Assembly: GCA_030562195.1 (NCBI GenBank)
Contig: CM060201.1
Coordinates: 22,984,067 to 23,048,066 of the forward strand
Direction of reading: 5' to 3'
DNA length: 64,000 nucleotides
From: Nipponacmea schrenckii
Lineage: Eukaryota > Mollusca > Gastropoda > Lottiidae
Shown here piece after piece: positions 40,201-51,300 of this stretch (position 1 is the first letter of the stretch; every line of letters begins with the position of its first letter). The notes beneath the pieces were generated by a model that had not been told where the DNA came from, searched no databases, and saw nothing but the letters and a program-made list of their open reading frames with translations. Made by a program: the position numbers and the translations under genes.

Positions 40201-43200
40201 TTAGTCTGGAGGGCTTGTGACAATTACAAGCCACTTCTGCTCTACAATGCCAAACAACAGAGTGAATAAATATTGTAATGGCACAATAAATACTCCCCAT
40301 GCCTGGGGTAGAATCTTGCGAAAAGTCTCTAATTTACAATGCACTACAACAGAATAAATTACCATGTAATGAGACAATAAATACTCCCTATGCCTGGGGT
40401 AGGGTAAATATAAAACTATGAAATGAAACTGATCAGACACAACAGCAAAATAATAATATAATTTTGTAATAAGACAATAAATACTCCCCATGTCTGGGGT
40501 AGGGTAAATATAAAACTATGAAATCAAACTGACCAGACACAGCACTGTAGAATTCAAGATGAGACGTGGCCAATAACGGACCCTCACATTCACTACGACA
40601 TCTCTCCTCCTCCTTATAAAACTCTTGTAACGATCTCTCCATCTCTTCTACTACCTCTTCCCATAATTCATCTTCATACGCCATCATAGCTCGAATAAAA
40701 TACTCCTGAAATATTGGAGGATAATTAAATATTAGTGCTTTATTGTGGTCTGTATGTTATGAGAGTTGCCTACCTTTCATGATATGAGGCAAGCAGGGTA
40801 TGCTTACTTAGGATACAATAATTCACTGTTGAATCTCGATGTGTCAGCAAATTTACTTATCTAAATAATGGACCCACTTCAACAACATAAAAATGATAGA
40901 GAATCTTCATGTGTCATGAATTTAAAAATCGTATATCTTAGACAATGAAATGAAATGCCATGCCGTGTGCAATGAGGGAAATTTTACTTTTGCCTGGACA
41001 GCAATTGTGTACAACCTGTACTAAATGGGGCCACTGTTTATTATCCCATCTGAACATCATGACACTTTTTTCGCGTTAGCCCCACCGACCTGCATCACTG
41101 ACAGGGGAACGAGAGTTGAAACATCTGAATAAATTTACTCGGCCTATGGATTAAACATTATTTATAAATTATAAAATAAAAAATCAGTTTCTCTTAAATA
41201 GCAACATCTCTTTTCTGAGATCGCTGATTTGAAACCTGTTCAGGTCTCAGCCAATTTTCAGCACTAGAATCTGTGCTATACCAAGAAAGTTTTATCCCAA
41301 TAACGAAAATATTGTTGCAACACCACTTTCTAAATGACAATAAATCATCTCATCTTTTGTCTTAAAGCAGTTTATAAACTTTGTATTGTACTGCAAACAT
41401 AATTAATCTTTATTTCTACTGCCATCTGGAGGAACTATTCACATATTCAAATATAATGGAATAATCATAATTGCTGCTAAAAAGTCATGACATTATCAGA
41501 ATAAATGTCATTTTTAGATTCTTGTACACAATTCTTATCATAAAAGAATTCAACATGAACTTTGATATAAATCTTTTTGACGTTTCAGTCGACTTGCAAC
41601 TCTAGAAATTTTCAAGACATATTTTATGTTAAATTTCTGTGCTATATTTCTCTAAATAATGCTGCCTTTAAGAATAATTATTCCCATCAAGTATTAAGTT
41701 AAGAAAAAAGAGAAACTGTAGATAAACAGTCTATTATTAAACTCCTTCTAGTTTAAATATGTTATGTCAAAAAGGAAATACCAGATTCACTTAATAATTA
41801 ACTGTTCATTTGCATTATTGGTGTGTAACGTAGTTTATCATGTGACAAACTGAATAAATGACTATGTAAGATATTAGAAATGTAAGTGAGTGAAAAAGGT
41901 TCTCAATAAATGAATGAATGAATAAAGGCTTCAATGAATGAATGAATAAATAAATGAATGAATAAATAAATAAATGAACAATGAATGAATAAATGAATGA
42001 ATATATGAATGAATAATGAATGAATGAATGAATGAATGAATGAATAATGAATGAATGAAAGAATGAAATGAATGAATAAATGAATGAATAAAGTCTTCAA
42101 TGAATGAATAAGTTAATAATGAATGAAATTTTAAAGAATGAATATATGAATGAATATTTAATGAATGAATAAAGTTTTAAAGAATAATATGAATGAATGA
42201 ATAAATGAATGAATAAAGTCTTCAATGAATCAATGAATGAATATATGAATGAATAATGAATGAATGAATAAATGAATGAATAAATGAATGAATAAATAAA
42301 GTCTTAAATGAATAAATAAAGTCTTTAATGAATGAATAAAGTCTTCAATATAATGAATGAATCAATGAATGAATAATTGAATGAATAAATTAAAGTCTTA
42401 AATGAATGAATAATGAACTAATGAATGAATAAGCTTTCAGACAAATTAACATTGCCATATAATCATCAGAAGTAAGCTTACCTTATATGGTCGTAATTCT
42501 AAGTCGATAAAGTCTGTATCTCTAACTTTCATTTTTTCACGATAAAACTGGACATTTTTTACTGCATTTTTATCGTCTGAGTTGAGGACATAGAAAGTAT
42601 AAGCTGCTGACGCTGCATCAATCATTCTATCTAACTGAAATTATAAGTTTAATATAAATTCTAGGTAAGACCCAACTCTTTATTTGGCTAAAAAATAGGC
42701 ATGAAGGCCTTTTACTTATACACCTAAACGTTGAAAGAACGAACAAATATAAAACACAAATTTATAATACACACAATATTTATTTTCATATATATGGCAG
42801 ATTTTTCCTAACGTACAAACTTTATTTATCAAATTATCAATAGATTATTTAAATACCTACTGATAGTATTTTCTATTTCCATGTCTTTTTACAAAGTAGA
42901 GCTCTAGTCAGACATGACTGGTAAATACAGTCACATCAACAGTACAAAGCTCTAGTCAGACATGACTGGTAAATACAGTCAAATCAACAGTCTAGAGCTC
43001 TAGTCAGACGAGACTGGCAAAGACACTCACACCAACAGTGTAGAGCTCTAGTCAGACATGACTGGTAAATACAATCAAATCAACAGTCTAGAGCTCTAGT
43101 CAGACATGACTGGTAAATAGTCACATCAACAGTACAAAGCTCTAGTCAGACATAACTGGTAAATACAGTGAAATCAACATTCCTGGTTATACCTAATATT

Positions 43201-46200
43201 AATAGAAGACTGTTTCTGGTAAAAATAACAACTGCCATCTGGATATCAATAACTTTGACCTTCAAACAGGAAATCAAGGTCAATTCACGAAGTACATTTC
43301 ACCCTTTTGTCTACTTATTTTTTATAAATTTGTAACAAATATAACAGTAAGCCATCCTAGAGGGTGTAAAGCCAAATCATACTAGAACTAAATCGCCAAT
43401 TGTCATTGGCATGGTTAATGGACAGATCTTTTAGATCAATAAAATCTAGGCTAATCCATGATAACCAACTGTGTGTAAAATGTTGAGCTCACAAACAAAT
43501 AATGACTTGTTATTACTAAGTCAAGGGCAATAACTCTAAAATCATTCATTGCAAGATTATCGATAAGCAAGCATGTGTTACTGATTTGATGTTTACTAAA
43601 ATCATAATAAATAACCAAATAAAGATTGCTCCATATCTCATTGAATTAGTAACAACTGGTTGCCTAGCAAGATACGCCCACTTTAAAGTATATTTTCTGT
43701 TTTAACACAGGTTGAAACATCTTTATTAATTGGGCCTAAACCATGATCTCATCAAAGTAAATGTTCACAACAAATTTCATTTAAATCACATGAAAACGGT
43801 TGTCTCTGTTGAATTCAATTTAGACTTGTTTTTACCGATTCAAGGGCAATAACTCTAAAATCATTCATTGAAATATTGTCAATTTTGATCTTATCATTAA
43901 AAATGATCACACCAAACTTCATTCAAATCTAAAGAAAACTGTTGTCTCTGTTGCGTTCACAAGTCAGCCGGACGGACCGTAGGACGGATGGACCGTAGGA
44001 CGGATGGACTGACGGACGGATGGACCGACGGACGGGGGTGATGACAGTTTACAGTCACATTATAATGTGGGCGTATAAAAAGACATGGTGATCAATACAA
44101 ACTAGATTAAATTTAAGCTGAGAATTGAATGAACAATGTTGAATAATTTGGTTTATAGATTTTAAACTATGGGTTATTATTGTAGTGTTAATAACTTCTA
44201 GAATCTAGTTGTTGTGATCAATATTCTTCACAAGAGTCTTACCCAGTTTCCTACAATATCAGATCAGATCAGACTTCCATTGTTATTTATTTTTATTTAT
44301 TTATATTCTTATCCTTTAAAGATATTTAAGCCACTCACAATATTATTTCAAAGGACTAACAAACCAAATGTCTTGTCCCATTTTAATTGATCTCCCCCCC
44401 CCCCCTCTCTCTAACCTCGCCTTCCCATATTTATCAGTTTACTTAGAGCAACAAATAATCCTGTAGCCTCCTGAAAAGTTTTGAGAGGCCCTGCTCGCAT
44501 CTGTCGCTGATTGTTTTCTAGAGAAGCTGCTCCTAACAATATCAATTAAAAGATGTAAAGATTAAACAATTAAAAACATCAATTAATTAAAGATAAATTC
44601 ATCTCTATTTAAATAAAAAAAAGTTTGCATTGTGTGTCCAATTCGAATAAGCTTATTGTCTGAGATAAGGCCTTTTGTTAAAGGTATACCCTTATAATAT
44701 ATATATTGTTATATAAAATGAAATTTCTAAACTCAAAATGAGCCTTTGGTGTCATATGTATACATCAGAATCCACCTATGATCCAATATATGTATTACAC
44801 TAAGCAATAATTGATTAAACTTCGTAATTTAGAAAGTGTTGTTCAATAATTACTTGGTATATCTTCTAATATAGAGATTCTATACTTTAGTCAAGGCACC
44901 TGATAAGTCCAACTGATGAATATATACTCTTATTGACCAAGTTTAAGTTAGAAGTGTTTTTCAATAATAACTTAGTTTAATAGATATATTGTTCCATACA
45001 GATTCTATTCTTTAGCCATGATACCTGATGATCCAACTATGATTATACTCTAGCATTTTAATTAGAAGTGTTTTTCAATAAGCACCTATTTAATAGATAT
45101 ATCATGTTATATAGAGATTCTATTCTTTAGTCATGGCACCTGATAAGTCTAACTGTTGAATATATACTCTTATTGACCAAGTCTAAGTTAGAAGTGTTTT
45201 TCAATAAGCACCTAGTTTAATAGATATATCATGTTATATAGAGATTCTATTCTTTAGTCATGGCACCTGGTAAGTCCAACTGATGAATATATACTCTTAT
45301 TGACCAAGTTTAAGATATAAATGTAGTAGTATACCTTTAAAACTATTTTAATTGTTTAGAGTGATGCCTGATAAACTTACAGTGCTATTCTGATATTTTA
45401 CAAATAAATAATCAATAATTCTTTGTAATAGGTGATAAGAGAACTTATCTCATAGAAAACATAGGTCTATGGTTTTTTTGTGATAGTAATAGTATATCAG
45501 ATAGTATATCATAGTATATCATGTTATTCATTTCAAACAAGTTGTATAGCAGTACCAGTATCAGATCAATAAACAATAGGACTGTTTTGTGATATTCACA
45601 CACAAGTTATCAAAACTTAATATAACTTGTCAACTGTTAATATCATATAATAAAAAATTTGTTAAATGATTTATCAACACAAATTTTTATTTTGGGTCCA
45701 TTTCATTTTTCCTGGAAAATTTTTACACGGGCTATTTTTATTTTTTGACGTCATTTTGACTAAAGTTTGAAGTAATTAAGCTCAGGTGTCAAATTGATTA
45801 GAACATTTTAAAGGAGATATTAGGGGGTAAGGGAATTTCCAAATTCAAATATTTAAAGTAGACCTTTTCTGTAATAATTGTGCAAAATACAATTGATTTC
45901 ATCTTAAGTGATTGACCCCAATGATATTTTCCTGATGCAATCTGGACACAATGTTCCATGTAAAGATACTACTATCTCTACTAGTAGTGGTCAAACTTGA
46001 GTAAAAATCTTTGGACTTAACAGTAGCATTTTTAAGGCGGGGTCAAAAGAGCCACACCCCTTCCAAAATGATACTTGCCCTGTTTTGTCATCCACCCTCT
46101 AGTTTCAAATGTCTTATCATGTCATGAAGTTCGTCATATTCCTGGTGCTGCGAGCCCCAAGATTATCCCACCAATTGACAATTTTGTGGCCCCTATCTTA

Positions 46201-46689
46201 CGCCTGATATTAGTCCAAAACTTTCCTTGCCCCTTGGCTGTACCTAAAGATTCATGGAATACTTACTTTAAAATAACAATATTGTAAATATTCATAAGGT
46301 CTCCTCATCTGGAAATCGTTTTCAATAAATTCATTTGATCTTCCAACAGCTCTGTCACTCCCTAAAGTTTTTTGTTTACATTTCCTGATACATTCGGATC
46401 TCAACATTATAGACTGCATCAACTCGGAGAAGTTAGTGTCATTTCTATTTTCAATGCCATGATGTTTACAATTGATTCGACAGTCAACCACAGACTTCTT
46501 GTAAAAATTGTAGTCTCTGATGGCATCTTGGAAATATAAGGAACATTGGTACCATTGAGCGTCGTCATAAGCTGTAACGCCTTCAGAATAAAAACGATCG
46601 TAAGTGAATTCGGCGTTTTTCTGACTCTTGCATTCCGATATTTTAAATAAACTGCCGATTATGCACATTAAAAATTGACAAACTTTCAT
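28258..46689 (-). CDS. P3H: Collagen prolyl 3-hydroxylase (leprecan family) with duplicated dioxygenase module
   Basis: An ER enzyme forming 3-hydroxyproline in collagen, using Fe(II) and 2-oxoglutarate. Exons in transcription order: 46689-46267, 42634-42482, 40705-40534, 40118-39993, 39624-39494, 39145-39011, 38461-38294, 36988-36838, 35944-35857, 35060-34991, 34400-34163, 33681-33575, 32273-32181, 31302-31189, 30585-30435, 29997-29886, 29438-29366, 28761-28258. All phases match: 1002 residues if every exon is used, 971 without exon 13. Family members are usually about 700-750. In order: a signal-like N-terminus; a TPR-like region with four CxxxC motifs (C70, C100, C228, C258); a degenerate dioxygenase module (about 390-600); an intact module with HADNC (H786, D788), H854 and R864; an acidic tail ending DDEL, a KDEL-like retention signal. 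An in-frame TGA precedes the ATG. P3H1, P3H2 and P3H3 cannot be told apart here. Confidence 0.93.
28895..29012. repeat. Dispersed element A in the last P3H intron
   Basis: Blocks AAAATTTCCCTCATTGCAC, TCTTCATTAGCCCATAAGG and GTAGGACGTAAAACTCCAT in order, then a T-run. Confidence 0.8.
29105..29300. mobile_element. Foldback element B, left half
   Basis: GTATCAGGAACACTTATAAC, ATCAATTTACACCATTCCAA and TTTTCAATCAGAT blocks typical of the family, in the intron before the last P3H coding exon. Confidence 0.75.
29571..29870 (+). mobile_element. Complete tRNA-derived SINE-like element
   Basis: The head reads CTATAACACAGCGGTTAGAG (tRNA A-box-like), followed about 60 bp later by GAATTCTAATCTCGATCT (B-box-like). 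A conserved core follows: GGGTACAGATAATCCGGGAA, then ACCAGCTGGTAGAAAGGATC and CTTGTGAACCTAAGTTGTTA, ending near an A/T-rich tail. Fragments of the same core lie at 2000-2080, 4900-4985, 25545-25640, 48690-48935, 57965-58110 and 63600-63700. It is inserted in a P3H intron, next to a foldback element fragment. Confidence 0.75.
30040..30290. repeat. Dispersed element A, near-complete
   Basis: Runs from GAATGAAGTTTTATACCTAC through GCAACGCCATGCAGTGTGCA, GGATCTTTAATGTGCACTGC and a CTCGGTTTATTATTCCATCC block to CCCCACTGACTGCATC. This is the longest copy in the window. Confidence 0.8.
31189..31302 (-). CDS. P3H: P3H exon 14: GDGY-segment exon, version B
   Basis: 38 codons, phase 0 at both ends, starting after TACTACTAG and ending before GTTCGT. 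It encodes INGDGYDYLTSKPS, then SPHTEYESFIGLTVLRAAS, the segment preceding the catalytic jelly-roll in P3H proteins. It is the better match to the family in length and in the SPHT...F.G.TV pattern. It pairs with exon 13 as a second version of the same segment. Confidence 0.85.
31612..31725. repeat. Possible short mobile-element remnant
   Basis: CCGTATAATTCCGAATATAG then TGCGCA, and ATGTATAGTGCGCACCC further on, a paired TATAGTGCGCA motif. The local GC-rich composition differs from the surrounding intron. Family not identified. Confidence 0.4.
32181..32273 (-). CDS. P3H: P3H exon 13: GDGY-segment exon, version A
   Basis: 31 codons, phase 0 at both ends, flanked by GTTTCAG and GTACCT. It encodes WLGDGYKSTKPLTDHELFSG then LDLYRAAE. 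It parallels exon 14 in order (GDGY, a KP, an H before an aromatic F.GL, RAA) but is seven codons shorter. Either exon alone, or both, keeps the reading frame. Confidence 0.8.
32395..32640. repeat. About 72-bp tandem repeat in a P3H intron
   Basis: Units contain TGTGTCTTATACCTTGAC, GTAATAGCCAC and TTGTATCACATCTTCACAAT, three to four copies. The 111-residue plus-strand frame here is a product of the period. Confidence 0.85.
34425..34610. repeat. (TGAA)n microsatellite in a P3H intron
   Basis: Long GAATGAATGAATGAA runs with interruptions, just past the 34400 exon boundary. Confidence 0.97.
34660..35300. mobile_element. Two foldback element B left halves flanking P3H exon 10
   Basis: Copies at about 34660-34860 and 35110-35295 share AGATTGTAAAGAG-type starts, GTATCAGGAA, a TTTCAATCAGATG block and ATTCCACTAAAAC. 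P3H exon 10 (34991-35060) lies between them. Confidence 0.75.
35395..35675. mobile_element. Foldback element B, complete inverted-repeat copy
   Basis: Left arm: GTGTATCAGGAACACTGATA, CAATCAGATGTCTC, TGAAATTCCACTAAAAC. Right arm: TAGAACTGCAGGAACC, ACATCTGATTGAAAATTGGA, TCAGTGTTCCTGATA. The arms are reverse complements of roughly 110-120 bp separated by a short spacer, a MITE-like hairpin without coding capacity. Confidence 0.85.
36240..36640. repeat. 86-bp satellite array, inverted relative to 385-1232
   Basis: The ACTCTTTATTTTACATGGG marker starts at 36242, 36328, 36415, 36501 and, with one change, 36583. The monomer is the reverse complement of the left-end satellite. The array decays toward 36780. 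It lies in the P3H intron between exons 8 and 9. Confidence 0.95.
37515..37670. repeat. 18-19-bp minisatellite (TATTTGTGTATATTTCTG) in a P3H intron
   Basis: About eight nearly perfect units of 18-19 bp. Both flanking open frames are low-complexity translations of it. Confidence 0.95.
38490..38670. repeat. Purine-rich minisatellite next to P3H exon 7
   Basis: Repeats of GAGAGGGGGATACACTGAGA in variable units, beginning about 30 bp upstream (in transcription order) of the exon 7 acceptor at 38462. Confidence 0.9.
39235..39487. mobile_element. Foldback element B abutting the P3H exon 5 donor
   Basis: Inverted arms include TTAGTTTTAGTGGAATTGCA and ATTCCACTAAAACTAAGTGT; the terminal block reads TTTAGAAAACCTC. 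The element's end lies within about 10 bp of the GTACGT donor at 39493-39488. Confidence 0.75.
40265..40545. repeat. About 91-bp tandem repeat overlapping the 3' end of P3H exon 3
   Basis: Three units with GACAATAAATACTCCCCATG and a CTGGGGTAGGG block. Two also carry AAACTATGAAAT followed by a CAGACACA block. The unit nearest the exon includes its last codons and its GTCAGT donor; the neighbouring unit holds a related but altered sequence at the same place. Confidence 0.85.
40945..41110. repeat. Dispersed element A fragment
   Basis: GCCATGCCGTGTGCAATGAG, CTGTTTATTATCCCATCTG and CCCCACCGACCTGCATCACT in order, in the P3H intron between exons 2 and 3. Confidence 0.75.
41905..42445. repeat. (TGAA/TAAA)n microsatellite field in a P3H intron
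   Basis: Over 500 bp of AATGAATGAATAAA-type repeats with higher-order units (GAATAAAGTCTTCAATGAA). It ends about 40 bp before the donor of P3H exon 2 at 42481. Confidence 0.97.
42895..43185. repeat. About 57-bp tandem repeat in P3H intron 1
   Basis: Five to six units of GCTCTAGTCAGACATGACTG, GTAAATACAGTCACATCAAC and CAGT, close to identical. Confidence 0.95.
43500..44060. repeat. CAAGGGCAATAACTCT element with GGAC/GGAT tail
   Basis: The block TCAAGGGCAATAACTCTAAA then ATCATTCATTG appears twice (about 43522 and 43848). It is followed by GTTGTCTCTGTTG blocks and a (GGACGGATGGACC)n stretch at 43974-44036, consistent with a retroelement 3' end. Family not assigned. Confidence 0.65.
44416..44532 (-). 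other. Exon-like open stretch inside P3H intron 1
   Basis: 117 bp on the minus strand between TTGTTAG and GTTAGA, open as phase 1-1, with a peptide containing RQMRAGPLKTFQEATGLF. Its phase does not fit between P3H exons 1 and 2 (both phase 0). It may be a relic exon of another gene or chance. Confidence 0.2.
44870..45320. repeat. About 125-bp tandem repeat in P3H intron 1
   Basis: Four units with GAAGTGTTTTTCAATAA, AGAGATTCTATTCTTTAGTC, GGCACCTGATAAGTC and AATATATACTCTTATTGACC. Related single copies lie at about 37215-37390 and 61070-61195, the latter in citron kinase. Confidence 0.88.
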
Positions 46690-48342
46690 TTTGGAAACTG
46701 TTCACAAACTTTTAAGTCGAAGTGTTCAACCAACTTTGTAAGTAACTATATATCGGCCATCGCGTACTGCCATCTGTAAACTTCTGCTGCCGACGTCATG
46801 AAGAAGGGAAGTAATCAATTGTGTTACAATGTTTGTCGTCTGCTACTAATTGTACACCCTGCATTGAAACTTTGTAACACAAATTCTAACTTTGTGAAAC
46901 TGTGTTATATATTCTAAAACTTTGTAACAGAAATTAAAACTTTGTAATAAAAATTAAGACTTTGTTGTGTATTCTAAAACTTTGAAACAGAAATTAAAAC
47001 TTTTTAACATATTTAAGACTTTGTTATATTCAAAACTATGTAGAAGAAATTAGAACCTCGTAACAGCAAAAAGATATACCAATTCTAAGAGAGAGTCCAG
47101 TTGACAAAGCCCACTGCATCACTCTCAAGCTTACACCCCTGCGAATGTCTTTACACAATACGATTTGTGGACGATCTTTTATAGACTACTAAAAATTTGG
47201 TCTTTAATGGTGCATAATTACGGAGATTCTGGCATATTTAAGTGGAATTCAAAGAATATCCATTGGGAGGAGGGGGGGGTGCCATATAAAGGCTTTTCTA
47301 TCACACTTATTATACCTCCGTAAAATACGGTATTAAAGGGAAGGCAATTAAGGGAATATCACATTCCTTTCCTTGAGACTTTTAAATACGTCAGCATATT
47401 GAAATCATAAGTTGAATTTAAAAAATATTTAAAATTAGCTTCAGTAGTAGTTTCCTTTAATTATATCTTGAAAAACGTTCATAATTATTTTTCATTAAAA
47501 ATTTGAATTCTCAATCCGTAACGATTCGGTGGAATTTAAACACGTTCTTGTTGTTGATACCAGATCGACCAGAATGACCTGTAAAATATCATAATGAAAC
47601 ATAAGCACATAAAGATACATAATAAAAGTTAAAAATAAATTAGTAGTGGTCTGAATCCAATCAAGAAAAGATAACTCAATTTTAAAAATTATACTGCAGC
47701 CGAGTTCAAGTTTGTGTAAAAGGACGTCGCTGATTGGATAGAATTGAAAACAAGATTTGTCCTCATTCCGCGGCCTTTTCAAAGAAAAAATGTAAATAAT
47801 GGACAAATATTTATGATTTGAGGTATTTTCATTCACGAAATATCGAAAAGAATTGTGAAAGTGAGAGGTTAGCACTAAAATAGGTAAGTTATCCACACAG
47901 TTTGTAAAATTTACATTTTGATCATCATTTAGGGTTCTTTTTTTGCACCGATTACACAGTCATCTTTGTGAAGTGACTTGCCTAGGCTATCTGAGTGGAA
48001 ATGACAATAACTTGTCAAGTTCCATAACTACTTTTTGATTACTTTAATGGTTTGACCAAAGCAAATTGGTTGATTGGATTCTATTCAGAACAGGATTTGA
48101 TACTTGTTGCCAGAATTTACCACAAATGACTTAGATTATAGGCCTAATATCATTGTAGATCTATTATTCTAATACAAAATATTGCACTGGACTGGGCTCA
48201 TGAATTTATCATATGGCAGCTGGATATAATATGCTTTGTTTAATTCCATTTTTGACACCAGGCATCTCATGATTACATCAAATTGATTGCAACTTTGACT
48301 TTGAGAAAATATTAAAATTTGAAATTTAATTTTGATTTTCAG
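46690..48342. promoter_or_regulatory. Divergent promoter region between P3H and citron kinase
   Basis: The two genes are head to head with 1.67 kb between start codons. On the plus strand an inverted CCAAT box (GATTGG, 47732-47737) and a GACGTC at 47723 precede a probable 5' noncoding exon of citron kinase ending at 47883 (AAATAG/GTAAGT), which would splice to 48343. An A-rich tandem repeat on AACTTTGTAACAGAAATTAA occupies 46865-47050. The 133-codon minus-strand frame at 47495-47896 overlaps this promoter and has no recognisable similarity. Confidence 0.5.
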
Positions 48343-48360
48343 ATCCATTAAAAGTTGACA

Positions 48361-51300
48361 ATGGAAGAGAATGAAAGAGAAGGTGTAGGGGAGAGAATTG
48401 GAAAATTGAAAGAGATTCTGTCTAAAAATGCTGATTATATAGATACATCTGAGTTCTTGTTGAATCAGGAGGGTTTGCTGGATGGATTTCTCTCACTGTA
48501 TGAGGAATGTGGTCATGATTATTTATATAGAAATGCTCATGTCTCCTGTTTTATTAAGAAATGTAAGTACCGGTATATACAAATACAATGGTTTTGAATA
48601 TATTGACTGAAAGATCTATGAGTTTTTCAATTCAGCATCCCATGTAGACAGTAGGCCTACACTCTGGTTTGCTGGTACTGCCAGGAAAGATAATGCATGG
48701 TTGTTTTGACAAGGACTAGCTGGTAGAAGAGATCACTTGCACTTACAGGGAATGTGTGAAGAGGTTTTGTACGTGTATCAAGGCCCATGTAGGCAGTAGG
48801 CCTACACTCTGGTTTGGTAGCAGGGGCCTACACTCCGGTTCGGTAGTAGGGGCTTACTGCCAGGAAAGATAATGCAAGGTTGTTTTGACAATGACCAGCT
48901 AGTAGAAGAGATCATTGTGAACTTAAAGAGAGTGTAAAGAGGTTCGGTTTTCTATGAGTCAAGAACACTGATAGCCAGTTTAACTTGAAGAATAGCAATA
49001 ATAATAATAATAACTTGATTTGATATTTCAGATAAAAACACAATAAGTAAAGTAAAAGAATTGCGAGTCAATTCGGGGGATTTTGAAATAAAAAATGTCG
49101 TGGGACGTGGACATTTTGGGGAGGTACAAGTTGTAACAGAGAAATCCACTGGGATGGTTTTTGCTATGAAAGTGTTACGGAAGGCCGATCTACTGTCTCA
49201 ACCTGATGTAAGTTTGTAGCTGCAGTTATTCAAACTGTTCTAAACTTTAACACTTCATTTGATTTATTATTATATATTATACCAATAGACAATAATTACC
49301 ATGGAGACATGATCCAGAATTATTATTGTCTCTGAATTTGCTGCCTACTTCTAACTATTTTACAAGGATTAAATAAATATTGTTATACAAAAAACAGAAT
49401 TTCAATTGAACCCCATGGTTTCCTGGAAAAGAACAGGGGCCTTATTCTTGAAAGTTCAAAGTTTTAGAAAAACAGCAATCTGATTGGATAGAAAAACCAA
49501 AATCTAAAATTGATTTCAGTGATTGACTTGTCAGATGACTAGAATACTAATATCATCTGAAGTTAAGTTTTTGAGAAATTAAGATCCCAGTCTGAAATTA
49601 ATGTATTATATTTGTTAAATCATCTGAAGTTAAATCTATAAGGTCCCAGTCTGAAATGAATGTTTTATAATTATAATTTTAGATATCATTTTATGAAGAA
49701 GAGCGAGATATCATGGCCCAGGCATCCAGTGCATGGATTACCAAGTTACATTACGCGTTCCAGGATTCCAGTCATCTATATCTTGTCATGGATTTCCATG
49801 CTGGCGGTGATCTACTCTCACTTCTGTCCAGGTGGGTTTTTAAATATTTCACTGACCTTCTTGTTTGTACCTTATTAATGTATAGTTGGAGAAGTAGTTC
49901 ATAATTGTACAGTTGTAAATATAGTTGTTAACTGTACAGTTGTAGAAATGGCTCATAACTGTTCACTTGTAGAAATGGCTCATAACTGTACACTTGTAGA
50001 AATGGCTCATAACTGTACAGCTTGTAGAAATGGCTCATAACTGTACAGTTGTAGAAATGGCTCATAACTGTTCACTTGTAGAAATGGCTCATAACTGTTC
50101 ACTTGTAGAAATGGCTCATAACTGTTCACTTGTAGAAATGGCTCATAACTGTACACTTGTAGAAATGGCTCATAACTCATAACTGTACAGTTGTAGAAAT
50201 GGCTCATAACTGTACAGTTGTAAAAGCATTCTTAAGGAGATAATTGAATATGTTGATGTGGAGCAAAAGTAAGGCTGATACTTATATGTAACGATTATTT
50301 TGAACAAATGTTAGATCCTGTAGATGGAGCTTTACAATAGCTTATAATTGATTATTGTTTAACCTACACAAATTTCTGTTTATCTTATTTTCCAATTTTC
50401 TTTGTATCTGTTATCTGTATTTGTAGACATGATGATGTTTTGGAAGAGAAAATGGCCCAGTTTTATTTAGCTGAGATGGCTATTGCTATTAATACTTTAC
50501 ACGAGATGGGCTATGTTCACAGGTTAGTCTACGCTCGTATTAACTGACCTTCTATTAAATTTGTTGTGTCACACCCCTGCCGGGCCTATGAGAGAAGGTT
50601 CTTTAGCATCCATCTATCCACGGATGTTGGTCCCCGTCGTAATAGGAAAAACACTGATAAATAATTCCGATGAAAAGTTAAGAAATTTAATTAAAAAAGA
50701 ATAAGGTAAAACATCCATTAAAGTGAATCATCACAAAGTTACACACTGAAGCCAAAAGAACACATAAAAGTCATCCTTCCAAAATTTAATATCCAAAATA
50801 TAAATGGCTTGTCCATAATTAAACCACTATTATAAGTACTATAGTAACATATTTGAACTAATGTTGATCCGGAGCTTTACAATAGCTATAAAATAATGGA
50901 TGCCAATTTTTGATTAACCTACGCAAATATTCTGTTTATCTTATTTTCCAATTTTCTTTGTATCTGTTATCTGTATTTGTAGACATGATGATGTTTTGGA
51001 AGAGAAAATGGCCCAGTTTTATTTAGCTGAGATGGCTATTGCTATTAATACTTTACACGAGATGGGCTATGTTCACAGGTTAGTCTACGCTCGTATTAAC
51101 TGACCTTCTATTTAAATTTGTTGCAAAGCGTTTTTTTTTTCACTTTTTCATGTGTAATAGGGACACTGATAGAGTCAATTTGCACCATTCCATGCTTCTA
51201 TTAGATGTCTATGATTCCTGCAATTCCACTTTTAAATAAATGTTTGTCAATGCCATTTATTGCAAAAGTCCTTATAATGTTATACAATGTAAAATTACTT

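Noticed and set aside
47495..47896. 133-codon minus-strand open frame
   Set aside because: It overlaps the citron promoter and 5' noncoding exon, lacks recognisable similarity, and AT-rich DNA gives such frames by chance.
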